Part shown: one piece after another, positions 1 to 8,145 of the stretch
Position numbering within the stretch: the first letter of the stretch is position 1
Layout: each line of letters opens with the position of its first letter
Source: an uncultured Arthrobacter sp.
Lineage (GTDB): Bacteria; Actinomycetota; Actinomycetes; Actinomycetales; Micrococcaceae
Assembly (NCBI RefSeq): GCF_902805515.1
Contig: NZ_CADCTE010000056.1
Span: forward strand, 1 to 49,348
DNA length: 49,348 bases
Direction: 5' to 3'
The notes under the pieces: model-generated
The model's input: only the letters and a program-made list of their open reading frames with translations
Told to the model about the DNA's origin: nothing
Database searches by the model: none
Program-made: the position numbers and the translations under genes

Positions 1-407
1 AGCCCCTCCGCCTCGAGCCGGCGGAACTCCGGCCAGGTGGCCCAGTCCCCCACGAGGTTCGAGTTGGCCAGCAGCACCCGCGGAGCCCACGGGTTGGTGC
101 GGAAAATGCCGACGGGCTTGCCTGACTGCACCAGCAGCGTTTCGTCGTCCTCGAGGTCCTCGAGGGAGCGCACGATGGCGTCGTAGGCCTCCCAGCTGCG
201 GGCGGCCCGGCCCGTCCCGCCGTACACCACGAGGTCCTCGGGGCGTTCGGCGACCTCGGGGTCGAGGTTGTTCATCAGCATCCGCAGCGGGGCCTCGGTC
301 TGCCAGCTCTTGGCCGTCCGGACCGTGCCGCGTGCGGCGCGGATGCTCCGGGACGGATCGGAGGTGGTGGCGCGGGGAGTCGGGGCGGTGGCCTCGGGTG
401 TGCTCAT
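1..407 (-). CDS. hutU: Urocanate hydratase, N-terminal part (cut by window edge)
   Basis: Urocanate hydratase is the second enzyme of histidine breakdown: it adds water to urocanate to give imidazolone propionate, using tightly bound NAD as an electrophile. Only the first 135 codons lie inside the window; the gene runs off the left edge. After a variable tail of about 40 residues comes the conserved urocanase start ([21 protein letters not shown]) and then a segment with [10 protein letters not shown], the family's N-terminal and NAD-contact region. The ATG at 407 overlaps the stop of the upstream IclR gene (ATGA), so the two are probably translationally coupled in one minus-strand operon. 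hutH is divergent 780 bases away. Identity is secure; completeness cannot be judged. Confidence 0.93.
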   Translation of the reverse strand, partial: MSTPEATAPTPRATTSDPSRSIRAARGTVRTAKSWQTEAPLRMLMNNLDPEVAERPEDLVVYGGTGRAARSWEAYDAIVRSLEDLEDDETLLVQSGKPVGIFRTNPWAPRVLLANSNLVGDWATWPEFRRLEAEG

Positions 408-1072
408 GCTGATTCTCCTTCAGGGGTTGCTGAGGTGACGGGGAGGATGGCGGCGGCCTCGCGGGCCACGTGCATCCCGATCCCTGCTGATTCGTCTTCT
501 CGAATGCGGTAGCTGGGCACGACGACGCTGAGCGCCGCGGCGATACGCCCTCCGGCGCGGACGGGGGCCGCGATGGCGGTGACGTCGGCTTCGACGCCGT
601 CGCGCACCACGACGTACCCCGTGGAGGGTGTCGTCCCCGAAAGGACAGCGCCGACCGCCGTCCCCTCAAGGGGGATGCTGCGGCCGACCCAGCTGGCGTG
701 GCGCACCGAGTGCGTGCCTTCGCGCACGGCGAGGTAGACCCCGTGGCCGTCGTGGGAGGGGACGCTGAGGTAGGCCGATTCCCCGGTCAGGCCGACGAGC
801 CGGTCAAGGGCCCCCTCGGCGAGGGAGACGAGGGATTCGGAGCTGAGCGCCTGGGCACCCAGCTGGACGACCCGCAGCCCCGCCCGGTAGCCGCCGGCGC
901 CGTCCCGGCGCACGAAGCCCGTGGATTCGAGGGTGCGCAGGAGCCGCAGCGCCGTCGAGGCCGAGAGCCCTGCGTCCCTCGCGGCCTCGGCCAGGGACAC
1001 CGTGCCCCGCTCGCACACCGCACCCAGGAGCAGCAACGCCCGCTCCACTGAGCGGGTTGAGGTATCTGCCAC
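404..1072 (-). CDS. IclR-family transcriptional regulator of the hut genes
   Basis: This 222-residue protein has the two-part IclR build. An N-terminal winged helix-turn-helix (residues about 3-60, with [24 protein letters not shown] and [19 protein letters not shown]) is followed by an effector-binding domain ([19 protein letters not shown], then [10 protein letters not shown] and [21 protein letters not shown]). The start is taken as GTG at 1072, preceded by a purine-rich AAGGGGA at SD distance; longer readings would run into antisense of hutH. It lies between hutU and hutH, divergent from hutH and overlapping hutU by ATGA, so it most likely controls the histidine pathway, as HutR of corynebacteria (also IclR type) does. 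The effector is unknown; histidine or urocanate is the natural guess. IclR proteins may repress or activate, and the sequence does not decide which. Confidence 0.88.
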   Translation of the reverse strand: MADTSTRSVERALLLLGAVCERGTVSLAEAARDAGLSASTALRLLRTLESTGFVRRDGAGGYRAGLRVVQLGAQALSSESLVSLAEGALDRLVGLTGESAYLSVPSHDGHGVYLAVREGTHSVRHASWVGRSIPLEGTAVGAVLSGTTPSTGYVVVRDGVEADVTAIAAPVRAGGRIAAALSVVVPSYRIREDESAGIGMHVAREAAAILPVTSATPEGESA

Positions 1073-1100
1073 TCGTATCCCCTTGCGCGTTGGTCGGATT

Positions 1101-1140
1101 TGTATTTCACTTATTGAAACTCCATTTTCACTCAATGGCA
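1101..1140. promoter_or_regulatory. Candidate IclR operator pair in the hutR/hutH divergent gap
   Basis: Two inverted repeats lie in the 111-bp gap. TTTCA (1105-1109), five bases, TGAAA (1115-1119) is perfect. CCATT (1122-1126), seven bases, AATGG (1134-1138) is also perfect. Both contain TTTCACT, and the two copies start 21 bases apart (1105 and 1126), two helical turns, so a protein could bind both on one face. The motif does not look like the TCTGwwATwCCAGA box I recall for corynebacterial HutR. Regulator assignment is by position only. Confidence 0.55.
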
Positions 1141-1183
1141 ATAGTCCGGTAAACCCCGGAGGCCATGCGAAGCGAGGCTCCCC

Positions 1184-2836
1184 ATGACTGCAGAGCACAC
1201 AGCCCCGGGCACCACCGGCACCCTTCCGGCCGTCCCGGCACCCGGCTCCGCCGCCGCCGGCATCGGCGGCGGACCCATCCGGATCGGCACCGGCCCCCTC
1301 ACTCCGGCCGAGGTCGTGGCGATCGCCCGCCACGGCGCGCAGGTGGAGCTCGACGGCGGCGCCCTCGAGGCGATGGCCGCCTCCCGCCGCGTTGTGGATC
1401 AGCTCGCCGGGGACACCACCCCCCACTACGGGGTCTCGACCGGCTTCGGCGCCCTGGCCACGAAGCACATCCCGCCCGCCCAGCGCACCCAGCTCCAGCG
1501 CAGCCTGATCCGCAGCCACGCGGCCTCCTCGGGGACGGAGGTGGACCGTGAGGTGGTGCGCGGGCTGATGCTCGGGCGGCTCTCGACCATGGCCACGGGC
1601 CGCACCGGCGTCCGGCCGGTGGTCGCCGAGACCTACGCGGCGATGCTCAATGCCGGCATCACCCCGGTGATCGGGGAGTACGGCTCCCTCGGGTGCTCCG
1701 GAGACCTCGCCCCGCTCTCCCACGTGGCACTTGCCCTCATGGGCGAGGGCGCCGTGCGCACCTCCGACGGTTCCACCGCCTCCGCCGCGGATGCCCTCGC
1801 GGCCGCCGGCATCGCTCCGGTCGAGCTGCGCGAAAAGGAGGGACTGGCGCTGATCAACGGCACCGACGGCATGCTCGGCATGCTGGTGCTCGCCTCGGCC
1901 GACCTGCACCGGCTGCTGAAGACAGCCGACCTCGCCGCCGCCATGAGTGTCGAGGGGCTCCTGTGCACCGACGCAGTCTTCGCCGCCGACCTGCACGAGC
2001 TGCGCCCGCACCCCGGACAGCGCGACTCCGCCGCGAACATCCGCACCCTCCTCAAGGATTCCGCGCTCATCGCCGCGGAGCTGACCGCCGAAACCGGACG
2101 CCACCGCTTCACCCGGGTCCAGGACGCCTACTCGCTGCGCTGCGCCCCGCAGGTCCACGGAGCGGCCCGGGCCACCCTCGCCCACGGCAACTCGGTGGCT
2201 GACATCGAACTCGGTTCGGCCATCGACAACCCGGTGATCACCCCCGACGGCAGGATCGAATCCAACGGCAACTTCCACGGCGCCCCCGTCGGCTACGTAC
2301 TCGACTTTCTCGCCATCGCCGTCGCCGACATCGCCTCGATGAGTGAACGCCGCACCGACCGTTTCCTCGACAAGGCACGCAACCACGGCCTCAACCCCTT
2401 CCTGGCCGACGATCCGGGGGTCGATTCGGGGCACATGATCGCCCAGTACACCTCCGCCGGGATCGTCTCGGAACTCAAGCGGCTCGCCAACCCTGCCTCG
2501 GTCGACTCCATCCCGTCCTCCGCCATGCAGGAGGACCACGTCTCCATGGGCTGGGCGGCGGGGCTGAAGCTGCGCCGCTCCCTCGACGGGCTCACCCGGG
2601 TCCTCGCCATCGAGATCCTCACCGCGGCCCGTGCCCTCGACCTGCGGGACGGCGGCCTGGCCACGGCACGCAGCTCGGAGGCCATCACCGCGGTGCGCCG
2701 GGTGCTGCGCCGGGACATCGAGGGCCCGGGCACCGACCGGTACCTCGCACCGGAGATCGAGGCCGCACGGGTGCTTGTCGACAACGGCTCGTTGATTGCC
2801 GCCGCCGAGGAAACGCTCGGGGCCCGACTGCTCTAG
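1184..2836 (+). CDS. hutH: Histidine ammonia-lyase
   Basis: HutH removes ammonia from L-histidine to make urocanate, the first step of histidine use. The 550 residues match the MIO-dependent aromatic amino acid lyase family; about 35 extra Ala/Pro-rich residues precede the core. The cofactor tripeptide is Cys171-Ser172-Gly173 within GSLGCSGDLAPLSH; the first residue is Cys instead of the usual Ala, while the Ser and Gly needed to cyclise are present. Other family landmarks are HYGVSTGFGALA, INGTDGM, VQDAYSLRCAPQVHG and the IESNGNFHG region. ATG at 1184 is chosen over an out-of-frame ATG at 1165; GAGG at 1174-1177 gives a modest SD. It is divergent from the IclR regulator and hutU, so the gap's palindromes probably govern both directions. 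I read it as an active lyase. Confidence 0.96.
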   Translation: MTAEHTAPGTTGTLPAVPAPGSAAAGIGGGPIRIGTGPLTPAEVVAIARHGAQVELDGGALEAMAASRRVVDQLAGDTTPHYGVSTGFGALATKHIPPAQRTQLQRSLIRSHAASSGTEVDREVVRGLMLGRLSTMATGRTGVRPVVAETYAAMLNAGITPVIGEYGSLGCSGDLAPLSHVALALMGEGAVRTSDGSTASAADALAAAGIAPVELREKEGLALINGTDGMLGMLVLASADLHRLLKTADLAAAMSVEGLLCTDAVFAADLHELRPHPGQRDSAANIRTLLKDSALIAAELTAETGRHRFTRVQDAYSLRCAPQVHGAARATLAHGNSVADIELGSAIDNPVITPDGRIESNGNFHGAPVGYVLDFLAIAVADIASMSERRTDRFLDKARNHGLNPFLADDPGVDSGHMIAQYTSAGIVSELKRLANPASVDSIPSSAMQEDHVSMGWAAGLKLRRSLDGLTRVLAIEILTAARALDLRDGGLATARSSEAITAVRRVLRRDIEGPGTDRYLAPEIEAARVLVDNGSLIAAAEETLGARLL

Positions 2837-2865
2837 GCCGGGGAACGGCCGCGCACGGGGATTTG

Positions 2866-2884
2866 TTAGGGTTGGCTAACCAAC
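2866..2884 (+). promoter_or_regulatory. DtxR/IdeR-type iron box
   Basis: TTAGGGTTGGCTAACCAAC matches the DtxR/IdeR consensus TTAGGTTAGGCTAACCTAA at 15 of 19 positions. It also holds a perfect inverted repeat GTTGG-CTAA-CCAAC (2871-2884). It ends 26 bases before the siderophore-interacting gene, a classic place for iron-dependent repression. The sequence match is direct; the regulator is inferred, and no dtxR gene is in the window. Confidence 0.8.
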
Positions 2885-2910
2885 CTCTTCCGGAAGCGAG
2901 CCGTACCCCC

Positions 2911-3741
2911 ATGAGCGCACCCGCCATTCGAAAGCCCCGCCCCCAGGTGGTGCTCAGTGTCCTCGAGACGATCCGGCTCAGCCCGCACCTGGTCCGTGTC
3001 GTCGCCGGCGGCGAGGCCTTCCCCAAGCTCCTTGAGAACGAGCACACGGACCGGTACGTCAAGCTGCTCTTCGCACGGCCGGAGCTCGGGCTCGTTCCGC
3101 CCTACGACCTCGAGGCCCTCGCTGAGCAGCTTCCGCCCGGGGACCTGCCCATCAAGCGGACCTACACAGTGCGCTGGATGGACCGGGAGCGGCAGCTGCT
3201 CGCCATCGACTTCGTGGTCCACGGCGATGAGGGAATCGCCGGCCCGTGGGCCGCCGGCGCCCGGCCCGGGGATCCGCTCGTGCTGATGGGTCCATCGGGG
3301 GCCTGGACGCCGAAGCCCGACGCCGACTGGTACCTCTTCGCCGGCGACGAGGCGGCTCTTCCCGCCATCGCCGCAGGCCTCGAGGCGCTCCAAGAAACCG
3401 CCACCGGTATCGCCTGGCTCGAAGTGGACGACGAGGCGGACATCCTCCCGCTCCAAACCCCGGCCGGCGTTGAGCTCCGCTGGCTGTTCCGGCGCGGCCG
3501 GCCGGCCGGGACAACGACGCTGCTCGCCGACGCCGTCGCCGCCGCGCAGTGGCCCGAGGGCCGGGTCGAAGCGTTCGTCCACGGCGAGCGGGGGGCCATG
3601 AAGGCGCTGCGCGATGTCCTGTTCGCCCAGCGCGGGCTCGAACGCGCCCAGGTTTCCCTCTCGGGCTACTGGGCCTACGGCCGGGCCGAGGACCGGTTCC
3701 AGGCCGAGAAACGGGAGCCGATCGGCAAGATCCTCGACTAA
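2911..3741 (+). CDS. Siderophore-interacting FAD protein (ferric-siderophore reductase, SIP/ViuB family)
   Basis: A 276-residue cytoplasmic flavoprotein that releases iron from imported ferric siderophores by reducing Fe(III). The N-terminal FAD-binding barrel carries KRTYTVRW (flavin contact) and the following DFVVHGDEGIAGPWA and GDPLVLMGPSG. The C-terminal SIP domain has WYLFAGDEAALPAIAAGLE, VEAFVHGERGAMKALR and the closing SGYWAYGRAEDRFQAEKRE, with NAD(P)H-side features of ViuB-type proteins. ATG at 2911 is used; a TTG at 2863 in the same frame is rejected because it begins inside the promoter region, just ahead of the iron box. Iron starvation should derepress the gene. No siderophore transporter or synthesis gene adjoins it, so the substrate is unknown. 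It faces khtU with 45 bases between the stops. Confidence 0.93.
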   Translation: MSAPAIRKPRPQVVLSVLETIRLSPHLVRVVAGGEAFPKLLENEHTDRYVKLLFARPELGLVPPYDLEALAEQLPPGDLPIKRTYTVRWMDRERQLLAIDFVVHGDEGIAGPWAAGARPGDPLVLMGPSGAWTPKPDADWYLFAGDEAALPAIAAGLEALQETATGIAWLEVDDEADILPLQTPAGVELRWLFRRGRPAGTTTLLADAVAAAQWPEGRVEAFVHGERGAMKALRDVLFAQRGLERAQVSLSGYWAYGRAEDRFQAEKREPIGKILD

Positions 3742-3786
3742 GAGCGGACCCGGCTGCCGGGCCGGCGGATCAGGTCAGCGGCCGGG

Positions 3787-4992
3787 TCAGCGGCCCGCCG
3801 GGATCCCATCGGCACGGCCGGTCTTCGGACCCGTGCGGCGCAGCAGCAGGTCCATCACGGGCTCGGCGATCCGGGCCAGGATCGGTCCGAGGATCGCCAT
3901 GATCAGCACGTACGTCGTCGCCAGCGCCGCGATCTCCGGGACCACAGCACCCGAAGCAACAGCAAGCCCGGCAATGACGATCGAAAACTCGCCGCGGGCC
4001 ACCAGCGCGGACCCGGCCCGCGCCCGGCCGCGGGGCTTGATGCCCTGGCGGGCCGCAGCCCACCAGCCGGTGGCAATCTTCGTGGCCGCCGTGACCAGCG
4101 CCAGCACCACGGCCCAGCCCAGGACCGGCGGGATCGACGCCGGATCGGTGTTCAGGCCGAAGACCACGAAGAAGATTGCGGCGAAAAGGTCGCGCAGCGG
4201 CTCGAGCACGCGGGAGGCGTTTTCCGCCGTCGCGCCGGAGATTGCGATGCCCAGCAGGAAGGCGCCGACGGCAGCCGAGACCTGGAGGGTCGAGGCGAGC
4301 CCGGCGACCAGCAGCGCGGCCCCGATGAGCGTCAGCAGGAACACCTCGCGGTCCTTGCTGTCGACGATCGCCGAGACCACATTGCCCCAGCGCAGGGCGA
4401 CGACGAGGACGAGGGTCACCACGACGAGGGAGATGCCCACGGCCTGGAGGCCTCCGGCGAAGCTGAGCCCGGCGAGCACCGCCGTCAGCACCGGCAGGTA
4501 GATGGCCATGGCGAGGTCCTCGAACACGAGGATCGCCAGCACCGTCGGGGTTTCCCGGTTGCCAAGGCGCCCGAGGTCGGAGATCACCTTCGCGGCGATG
4601 CCCGACGAGGAGATATAGGTGACTCCGGCCATCACCAGGGCGCCCACAGGACCCCACCCCAGCAGGAGAGCGACGGCTGCCCCGGGGACGGAGTTCAGGA
4701 CGATATCGAGCACGCCGGCCATCCAGGACTGCCGCATCCCGGTGACGAGTTCCTTCGCGGAATATTCAAGGCCCAGCATCAGCAGCAGGAGCACAACCCC
4801 GATCTCACTGGCCACCTCGCTGAAGCGTTCGAGGCCCTCGAGGGCGAGGAAGCCGCCCTGGCCGAAGAAGAGCCCTCCAACCAGGTACAGCGGGATCGGC
4901 GACAGTCCGAAGCGACCGGCCAGCCGGCCGAGGGCGCCAAGGCAGAGCAGGACAGCGCCGAGTTCGATCAGCGATATTGCGGTGTTGTGCAC
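3787..4992 (-). CDS. khtU: CPA2-family K+/H+ antiporter membrane subunit (KhtU type)
   Basis: About 401 residues with a dozen hydrophobic segments typical of the monovalent cation:proton antiporter-2 family, such as LYLVGGLFFGQGG, GVVLLLLMLGLEYSAKEL and the VFEDLAMAIYLPVL helix, in which a Glu-Asp pair sits where the ion-binding acidic residue is expected. It should export K+ in exchange for protons. GTG at 4992 is preferred because it begins four bases after the stop of the khtT gene and gives a normal N-terminus; a start at 5052 would overlap khtT by 56 bases. Pairing with KhtT matches KhtTU of Bacillus subtilis. It lacks the C-terminal RCK domain found in KefB/KefC; here that job is done by the separate KhtT. 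Confidence 0.88.
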   Translation of the reverse strand: MHNTAISLIELGAVLLCLGALGRLAGRFGLSPIPLYLVGGLFFGQGGFLALEGLERFSEVASEIGVVLLLLMLGLEYSAKELVTGMRQSWMAGVLDIVLNSVPGAAVALLLGWGPVGALVMAGVTYISSSGIAAKVISDLGRLGNRETPTVLAILVFEDLAMAIYLPVLTAVLAGLSFAGGLQAVGISLVVVTLVLVVALRWGNVVSAIVDSKDREVFLLTLIGAALLVAGLASTLQVSAAVGAFLLGIAISGATAENASRVLEPLRDLFAAIFFVVFGLNTDPASIPPVLGWAVVLALVTAATKIATGWWAAARQGIKPRGRARAGSALVARGEFSIVIAGLAVASGAVVPEIAALATTYVLIMAILGPILARIAEPVMDLLLRRTGPKTGRADGIPAGR

Positions 4993-4996
4993 CCGA

Positions 4997-5479
4997 TCAG
5001 CCGTGCCGCAGGATCTTCGCGGCGGTGTCCAGACCTTCGGAGGTGCCGACAACGACCAGGAGGTCGCCGGCGGCGAGGACGAAATCCGGAGTCGGTGAGG
5101 CCTGGACCTCGCCGGAGCTAAGCACCGCCACCACCGACGCGCCCGACCGCGAGCGCATGCGCGTCTCGCCGAGGGAACGCCCGTCGAAGGGCGAGCCGCG
5201 CTCCACCAGGAACTGTCGGGTGGTGACCCCGGGCAGGTCGCGGTGTTCCTCGGTCAGCCGGGCCACGAGGTGCCGTGCGCCCAGCAGGTTCCCGATCGTT
5301 GCGGCCTCATCGGGGGTCAGCGGGATCGATGCGACGCAGGCGTCGGGGTCGTTGGCCGCCGAGATAATGAGGTCAAGGCTCCCCTCGCGGTGCGCGACGA
5401 TGCCGATCCGGCGTCCTGACGAGGTTTCAATGTCCCTGCGGACCCCGATCCCGGGCAGTGGGACTTCATCAACGTTCAT
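4997..5479 (-). CDS. khtT: Antiporter regulatory subunit with RCK_C/TrkA-C domain (KhtT type)
   Basis: A 160-residue cytoplasmic protein. The N-terminal half starts VPLPGIGVRRDIETSSGRRIG, typical of KhtT/AmhM proteins; the C-terminal half (about residues 75-155) is a TrkA-C domain with FLVERGSPFDGRSLGETRMR and FVLAAGDLLVVVGTSEGL. In Bacillus this subunit gates KhtU in response to nucleotides such as c-di-AMP and to pH; whether the same holds here is inference. The gene precedes khtU with four bases between stop and start, so they form one operon. Upstream, TAGGAT (minus strand, 5491-5486) lies exactly six bases before the ATG, so transcription and translation probably begin at the same base (leaderless mRNA). 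Confidence 0.88.
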   Translation of the reverse strand: MNVDEVPLPGIGVRRDIETSSGRRIGIVAHREGSLDLIISAANDPDACVASIPLTPDEAATIGNLLGARHLVARLTEEHRDLPGVTTRQFLVERGSPFDGRSLGETRMRSRSGASVVAVLSSGEVQASPTPDFVLAAGDLLVVVGTSEGLDTAAKILRHG

Positions 5480-5485
5480 CCGACC

Positions 5486-5491
5486 ATCCTA
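5486..5491 (-). promoter_or_regulatory. Leaderless -10 element of khtTU
   Basis: TAGGAT on the minus strand is followed by six bases and then the khtT ATG (5479), the spacing expected when the start codon is the first transcribed codon. No convincing -35 is seen. Confidence 0.55.
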
Positions 5492-5579
5492 TGCCTGTCC
5501 CGCGGTGCCGTTGCCGACCCTCGAACGCGGCTGCCGGCCGCGGACTGCGGCGTGACATTTCGGTCCGGGCCGAGGTAGA

Positions 5580-6674
5580 TCATCCGTCGGAGGCTGCGAC
5601 GGCGGGGGCGAGTTCGGACGCGGCCTGCGTGTCCCCCGGCTCCTGTCCGCTCAGCTGCGCCGCTGCGAGCTCGGCAAGAGCCGAGGACGTCTGGAAGCCG
5701 TAGCCGCCCTGGCCCGCCAGCCAGAAGAAGCCTTCGGCGTCCGGATCGAACCCGACGACGGGAATCCCGCTGGGCGGGGAGGTCCGCAGCCCGGTCCAGG
5801 ACCGGACGACTCCGGTGATGCCGAGGGTGGTGAGTGTGTTGAGCCGGAGAATCAGCGCCTCGACGTCCCCGGGGTTGGGGCGGGCGTCCTCCGCGGCACT
5901 GGGGACGCTTTCGCACGGCGAGATCAAGACACCCGCTTCGTCACGGCGGAAGTAGAAGGAGTCATCGGCCGAAGCGACCATCGGCGTGCCCGGGACCGGC
6001 TGCGACTCCACCCGGACGACGGCGGCGGTGCGCCGGTAGGGCACCAGGTTCCGGGGTGCCGCCCCGCACAGCTCCGCGAGCCGGTCCGCCCAGGCGCCGG
6101 CGGCGTTGACCACCACGCCGGCGTTGATCTCCTGCTCCCCTGCCCGCACGCGCCACCGGCCTCCGCTGCGCTCCGCGGCCGTGACCCGGGCGTCGGTTCG
6201 GATCGCCACCCCGGCTGCCACGGCCGCCGACCGGTGGTATTCAAGCAGGGCGTCGGTGTCGGTGCCGACGCAGGTGGTGTCGAGCCCGGCCGCCTCGAAG
6301 GTGTCCGGAAGCAGCTGCGGGCACAGCCGAAGGGCCTCGGCGTGGGTCACCCGGCGCATTGGGCCTGCAGCCCTGGCGGCGACGTCGGCCTCGCTGCCGA
6401 TCAGCAGGTAGCTCCGCGGCGTGGTGAGCACGAGGCGGGTCCGCTCCTGCACGCCGGCGAGCAGGCCGAGGGTGCGGGCGGTGAGCCGGCGCACCACCGG
6501 CGGCCCGTAGCTGGGATTCAGCTGCCGGGCGGACCGCGACGAGGTGTGGTAGCCGAGGGTCGGTTCGGCCTCGACGAGGGCCACGGTCGGGCCGCCGCGG
6601 GACGCGAGTTCCGAGGCCAGCGACAGGCCGGCGATGCCGCCACCGACAATGAGGACATCGCAGCTAAGGTTCAT
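5580..6674 (-). CDS. FAD-dependent oxidoreductase of the DAO family (glycine/D-amino-acid oxidase or dehydrogenase like)
   Basis: A 364-residue flavoenzyme. The N-terminus has the dinucleotide-binding fold (VLIVGGGIAGLSLASELASRG, then ALVEAE). HTSSRSARQLNPSYG, VVNAAGAWADRLAEL and the C-terminal WLAGQGGYGFQTSSALAELAA match DAO-fold amine or amino-acid oxidoreductases. It should oxidise an amino acid to an imino acid, but the substrate cannot be read from the sequence; D-arginine dehydrogenase-like, glycine oxidase and sarcosine oxidase relatives are all possible. The ATG at 6674 is supported by TACGAT exactly six bases upstream (leaderless pattern). It lies downstream of the threonine-to-glycine genes, separated by a strong hairpin and its own promoter, so a role in glycine metabolism is only suggestive. 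Confidence 0.8.
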   Translation of the reverse strand: MNLSCDVLIVGGGIAGLSLASELASRGGPTVALVEAEPTLGYHTSSRSARQLNPSYGPPVVRRLTARTLGLLAGVQERTRLVLTTPRSYLLIGSEADVAARAAGPMRRVTHAEALRLCPQLLPDTFEAAGLDTTCVGTDTDALLEYHRSAAVAAGVAIRTDARVTAAERSGGRWRVRAGEQEINAGVVVNAAGAWADRLAELCGAAPRNLVPYRRTAAVVRVESQPVPGTPMVASADDSFYFRRDEAGVLISPCESVPSAAEDARPNPGDVEALILRLNTLTTLGITGVVRSWTGLRTSPPSGIPVVGFDPDAEGFFWLAGQGGYGFQTSSALAELAAAQLSGQEPGDTQAASELAPAVAASDG

Positions 6675-6680
6675 GGCGCC

Positions 6681-6686
6681 ATCGTA
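6681..6686 (-). promoter_or_regulatory. Leaderless -10 element of the DAO-family gene
   Basis: TACGAT on the minus strand, six bases before ATG 6674; fits the TANNNT-N6-start pattern seen repeatedly in this window. Confidence 0.5.
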
Positions 6687-6787
6687 GGCACATCCGCTGC
6701 GCGCCGGGCACCAGAGGTCCACCCGGCGCGTCCGGCGTCAGCGCCCGGCGGGCGCCCCGGCTCCGGGAGGAACGTACCGCCCGCCGG

Positions 6788-6817
6788 CGGCGGGTCCTCC
6801 TCCGGCCGGACCCGCCG
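6788..6817 (-). terminator. GC-rich hairpin after kbl
   Basis: CGGCGGGTCC (6788-6797) and GGACCCGCCG (6808-6817) form a perfect 10-bp stem with a 10-base loop, 43 bases beyond the kbl stop. No T-tract follows, as is common for actinobacterial terminators. Confidence 0.65.
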
Positions 6818-6860
6818 GGAACTCCGGGGTTTCGGCAGGAACGCGCCGCCCCCCGGGCCG

Positions 6861-8060
6861 CTAGCCGGCTGCGGTCTCGGAGCGGGCCGCGACGAACGCC
6901 CGGACGCAGGCCTCGATGTCCTCGCTGCTGTGCGCGGCGGAGAGCTGGACGCGGATGCGCGCGGCGCCCTTGGGCACCACCGGGTAGCTGAACGCGGTAA
7001 CGAAGACCCCGTGGGCCAGCATGGCGTCGGCGGTCTTCGCCGCCAGGACCGCGTCTCCGAACATCACCGGGATGATCGCGTGCTCGCCCTCGAGCAGCTC
7101 GAAGCCCTCCTCGGTCATCCGGCGGCGGAAGTGGGCCGCGTTGTCGACGAGGGTGGCGCGCAGCTCGGCGCTGTTCTGGACCAGGTCCAGCGCGGTCAGG
7201 GTCGCGGCGACGATCGAGGGTGCCAGGGAGTTCGAGAACAGGTAGGGCCGGGCGCGCTGGCGGAGCACCTCAACGATCTCGCGGCGGGCGGCGACATAGC
7301 CGCCCGACGCCCCGCCCAGGGCCTTGCCGAACGTTCCGGTGTAGATGTCGACGCGGTCCCCGACACCGGCGTGTTCGGGGGTGCCGGCACCGGTCGGGCC
7401 CATGAAACCGACGGCGTGCGAGTCATCGACCATGACCATCGCGTCGTACTTATCGGCAAGGTCGCAGATGGCCTCGAGCGGGGCGAGGTAGCCGTCCATC
7501 GAGAAGATCCCGTCGGTGACGATCAGGCGGCGCCGTGCCGAGGAGGCCTCCTTGAGCTTCGCCTCGAGGTCGGCCATGTCCCGGTTGGCGTACCGGAAGC
7601 GCTGGGCCTTGCTCAGGCGGATGCCGTCGATGATCGAGGCGTGGTTCAACGCATCGGAGATGACGGCGTCCTCCGCCGAGAGCAGGGATTCGAACACTCC
7701 CCCATTGGCGTCGAAGCAGGAGGAGAAGAGGATGGTGTCGTCGGTTCCGAGGAACTGCGACACCCGCCGCTCCAGCTCAAGGTGGAGGTCCTGGGTGCCG
7801 CAGATGAAGCGCACCGAGGCCATGCCGAAGCCGCGCTCGTCCAGGGCGGTCTTCGCGGCCTCGATGATCTGCGGGTGGTCCGCAAGGCCCAGGTAGTTGT
7901 TGGCGCAGAAGTTCAGGACCTCGGCTGACCCTCCGGTGCGCAGCCCGGCCCGAATGTGGCTTGACTGGGGCGAGGAGATGGTGCGCTCGTGCTTGAACAG
8001 CCCCGCGCTGCGGATCTCCTCAAGCTCGCCGGTGAGCTGGTCGCGGATGGAGGTGTACAT
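6861..8060 (-). CDS. kbl: Glycine C-acetyltransferase (2-amino-3-ketobutyrate CoA ligase)
   Basis: Kbl splits 2-amino-3-oxobutyrate with CoA into glycine and acetyl-CoA, a PLP-dependent reaction. The 399 residues are full length for the alpha-oxoamine synthase family. Clear landmarks are [14 protein letters not shown] near residue 50, [44 protein letters not shown] (the Asp and His that hold the PLP ring) and the PLP-lysine motif [14 protein letters not shown]. An AAGGAG Shine-Dalgarno precedes the ATG. It follows tdh by 85 bases on the same strand; the two act in sequence, so threonine to glycine is the pathway. A 10-bp hairpin marks the probable end of the transcript. Confidence 0.96.
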   Translation of the reverse strand: MYTSIRDQLTGELEEIRSAGLFKHERTISSPQSSHIRAGLRTGGSAEVLNFCANNYLGLADHPQIIEAAKTALDERGFGMASVRFICGTQDLHLELERRVSQFLGTDDTILFSSCFDANGGVFESLLSAEDAVISDALNHASIIDGIRLSKAQRFRYANRDMADLEAKLKEASSARRRLIVTDGIFSMDGYLAPLEAICDLADKYDAMVMVDDSHAVGFMGPTGAGTPEHAGVGDRVDIYTGTFGKALGGASGGYVAARREIVEVLRQRARPYLFSNSLAPSIVAATLTALDLVQNSAELRATLVDNAAHFRRRMTEEGFELLEGEHAIIPVMFGDAVLAAKTADAMLAHGVFVTAFSYPVVPKGAARIRVQLSAAHSSEDIEACVRAFVAARSETAAG

Positions 8061-8145
8061 GTCGCTGCTCCTTGAAGGATGGGACGGCTGGAGTTGGAAC
8101 GGCTGGAGCCGGCAGGGACCGCGAGGGTCCCGGAGGCGCCGGAGC

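Noticed and set aside
1679-1720. HutH as an inactive lyase because of Cys in the cofactor triplet
   Set aside because: Ser and Gly of the triplet and all neighbouring motifs are intact, and I recall the same variant in other actinobacterial HutH.
404-2539. Minus-strand open frame continuing from the IclR gene through hutH
   Set aside because: The extension is antisense to hutH and has no family resemblance; the IclR start at 1072 fits the domain.
2863-2910. TTG start 48 bases upstream for the siderophore-interacting protein
   Set aside because: It would place the start just ahead of and through the iron box; ATG 2911 fits the family start.
3774-3796. Direct repeat GTCAGCGGCC between the SIP and khtU stops as an attachment site
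   Set aside because: Ten bases, adjacent copies, no integrase or tRNA nearby.
4993-5052. Upstream start for khtU
   Set aside because: It would overlap khtT by 56 bases; GTG 4992 gives a normal operon junction.
6234-7928. Plus-strand open frame antisense to the DAO gene and kbl
   Set aside because: Low-complexity composition and no start signal; both minus-strand genes are clear.
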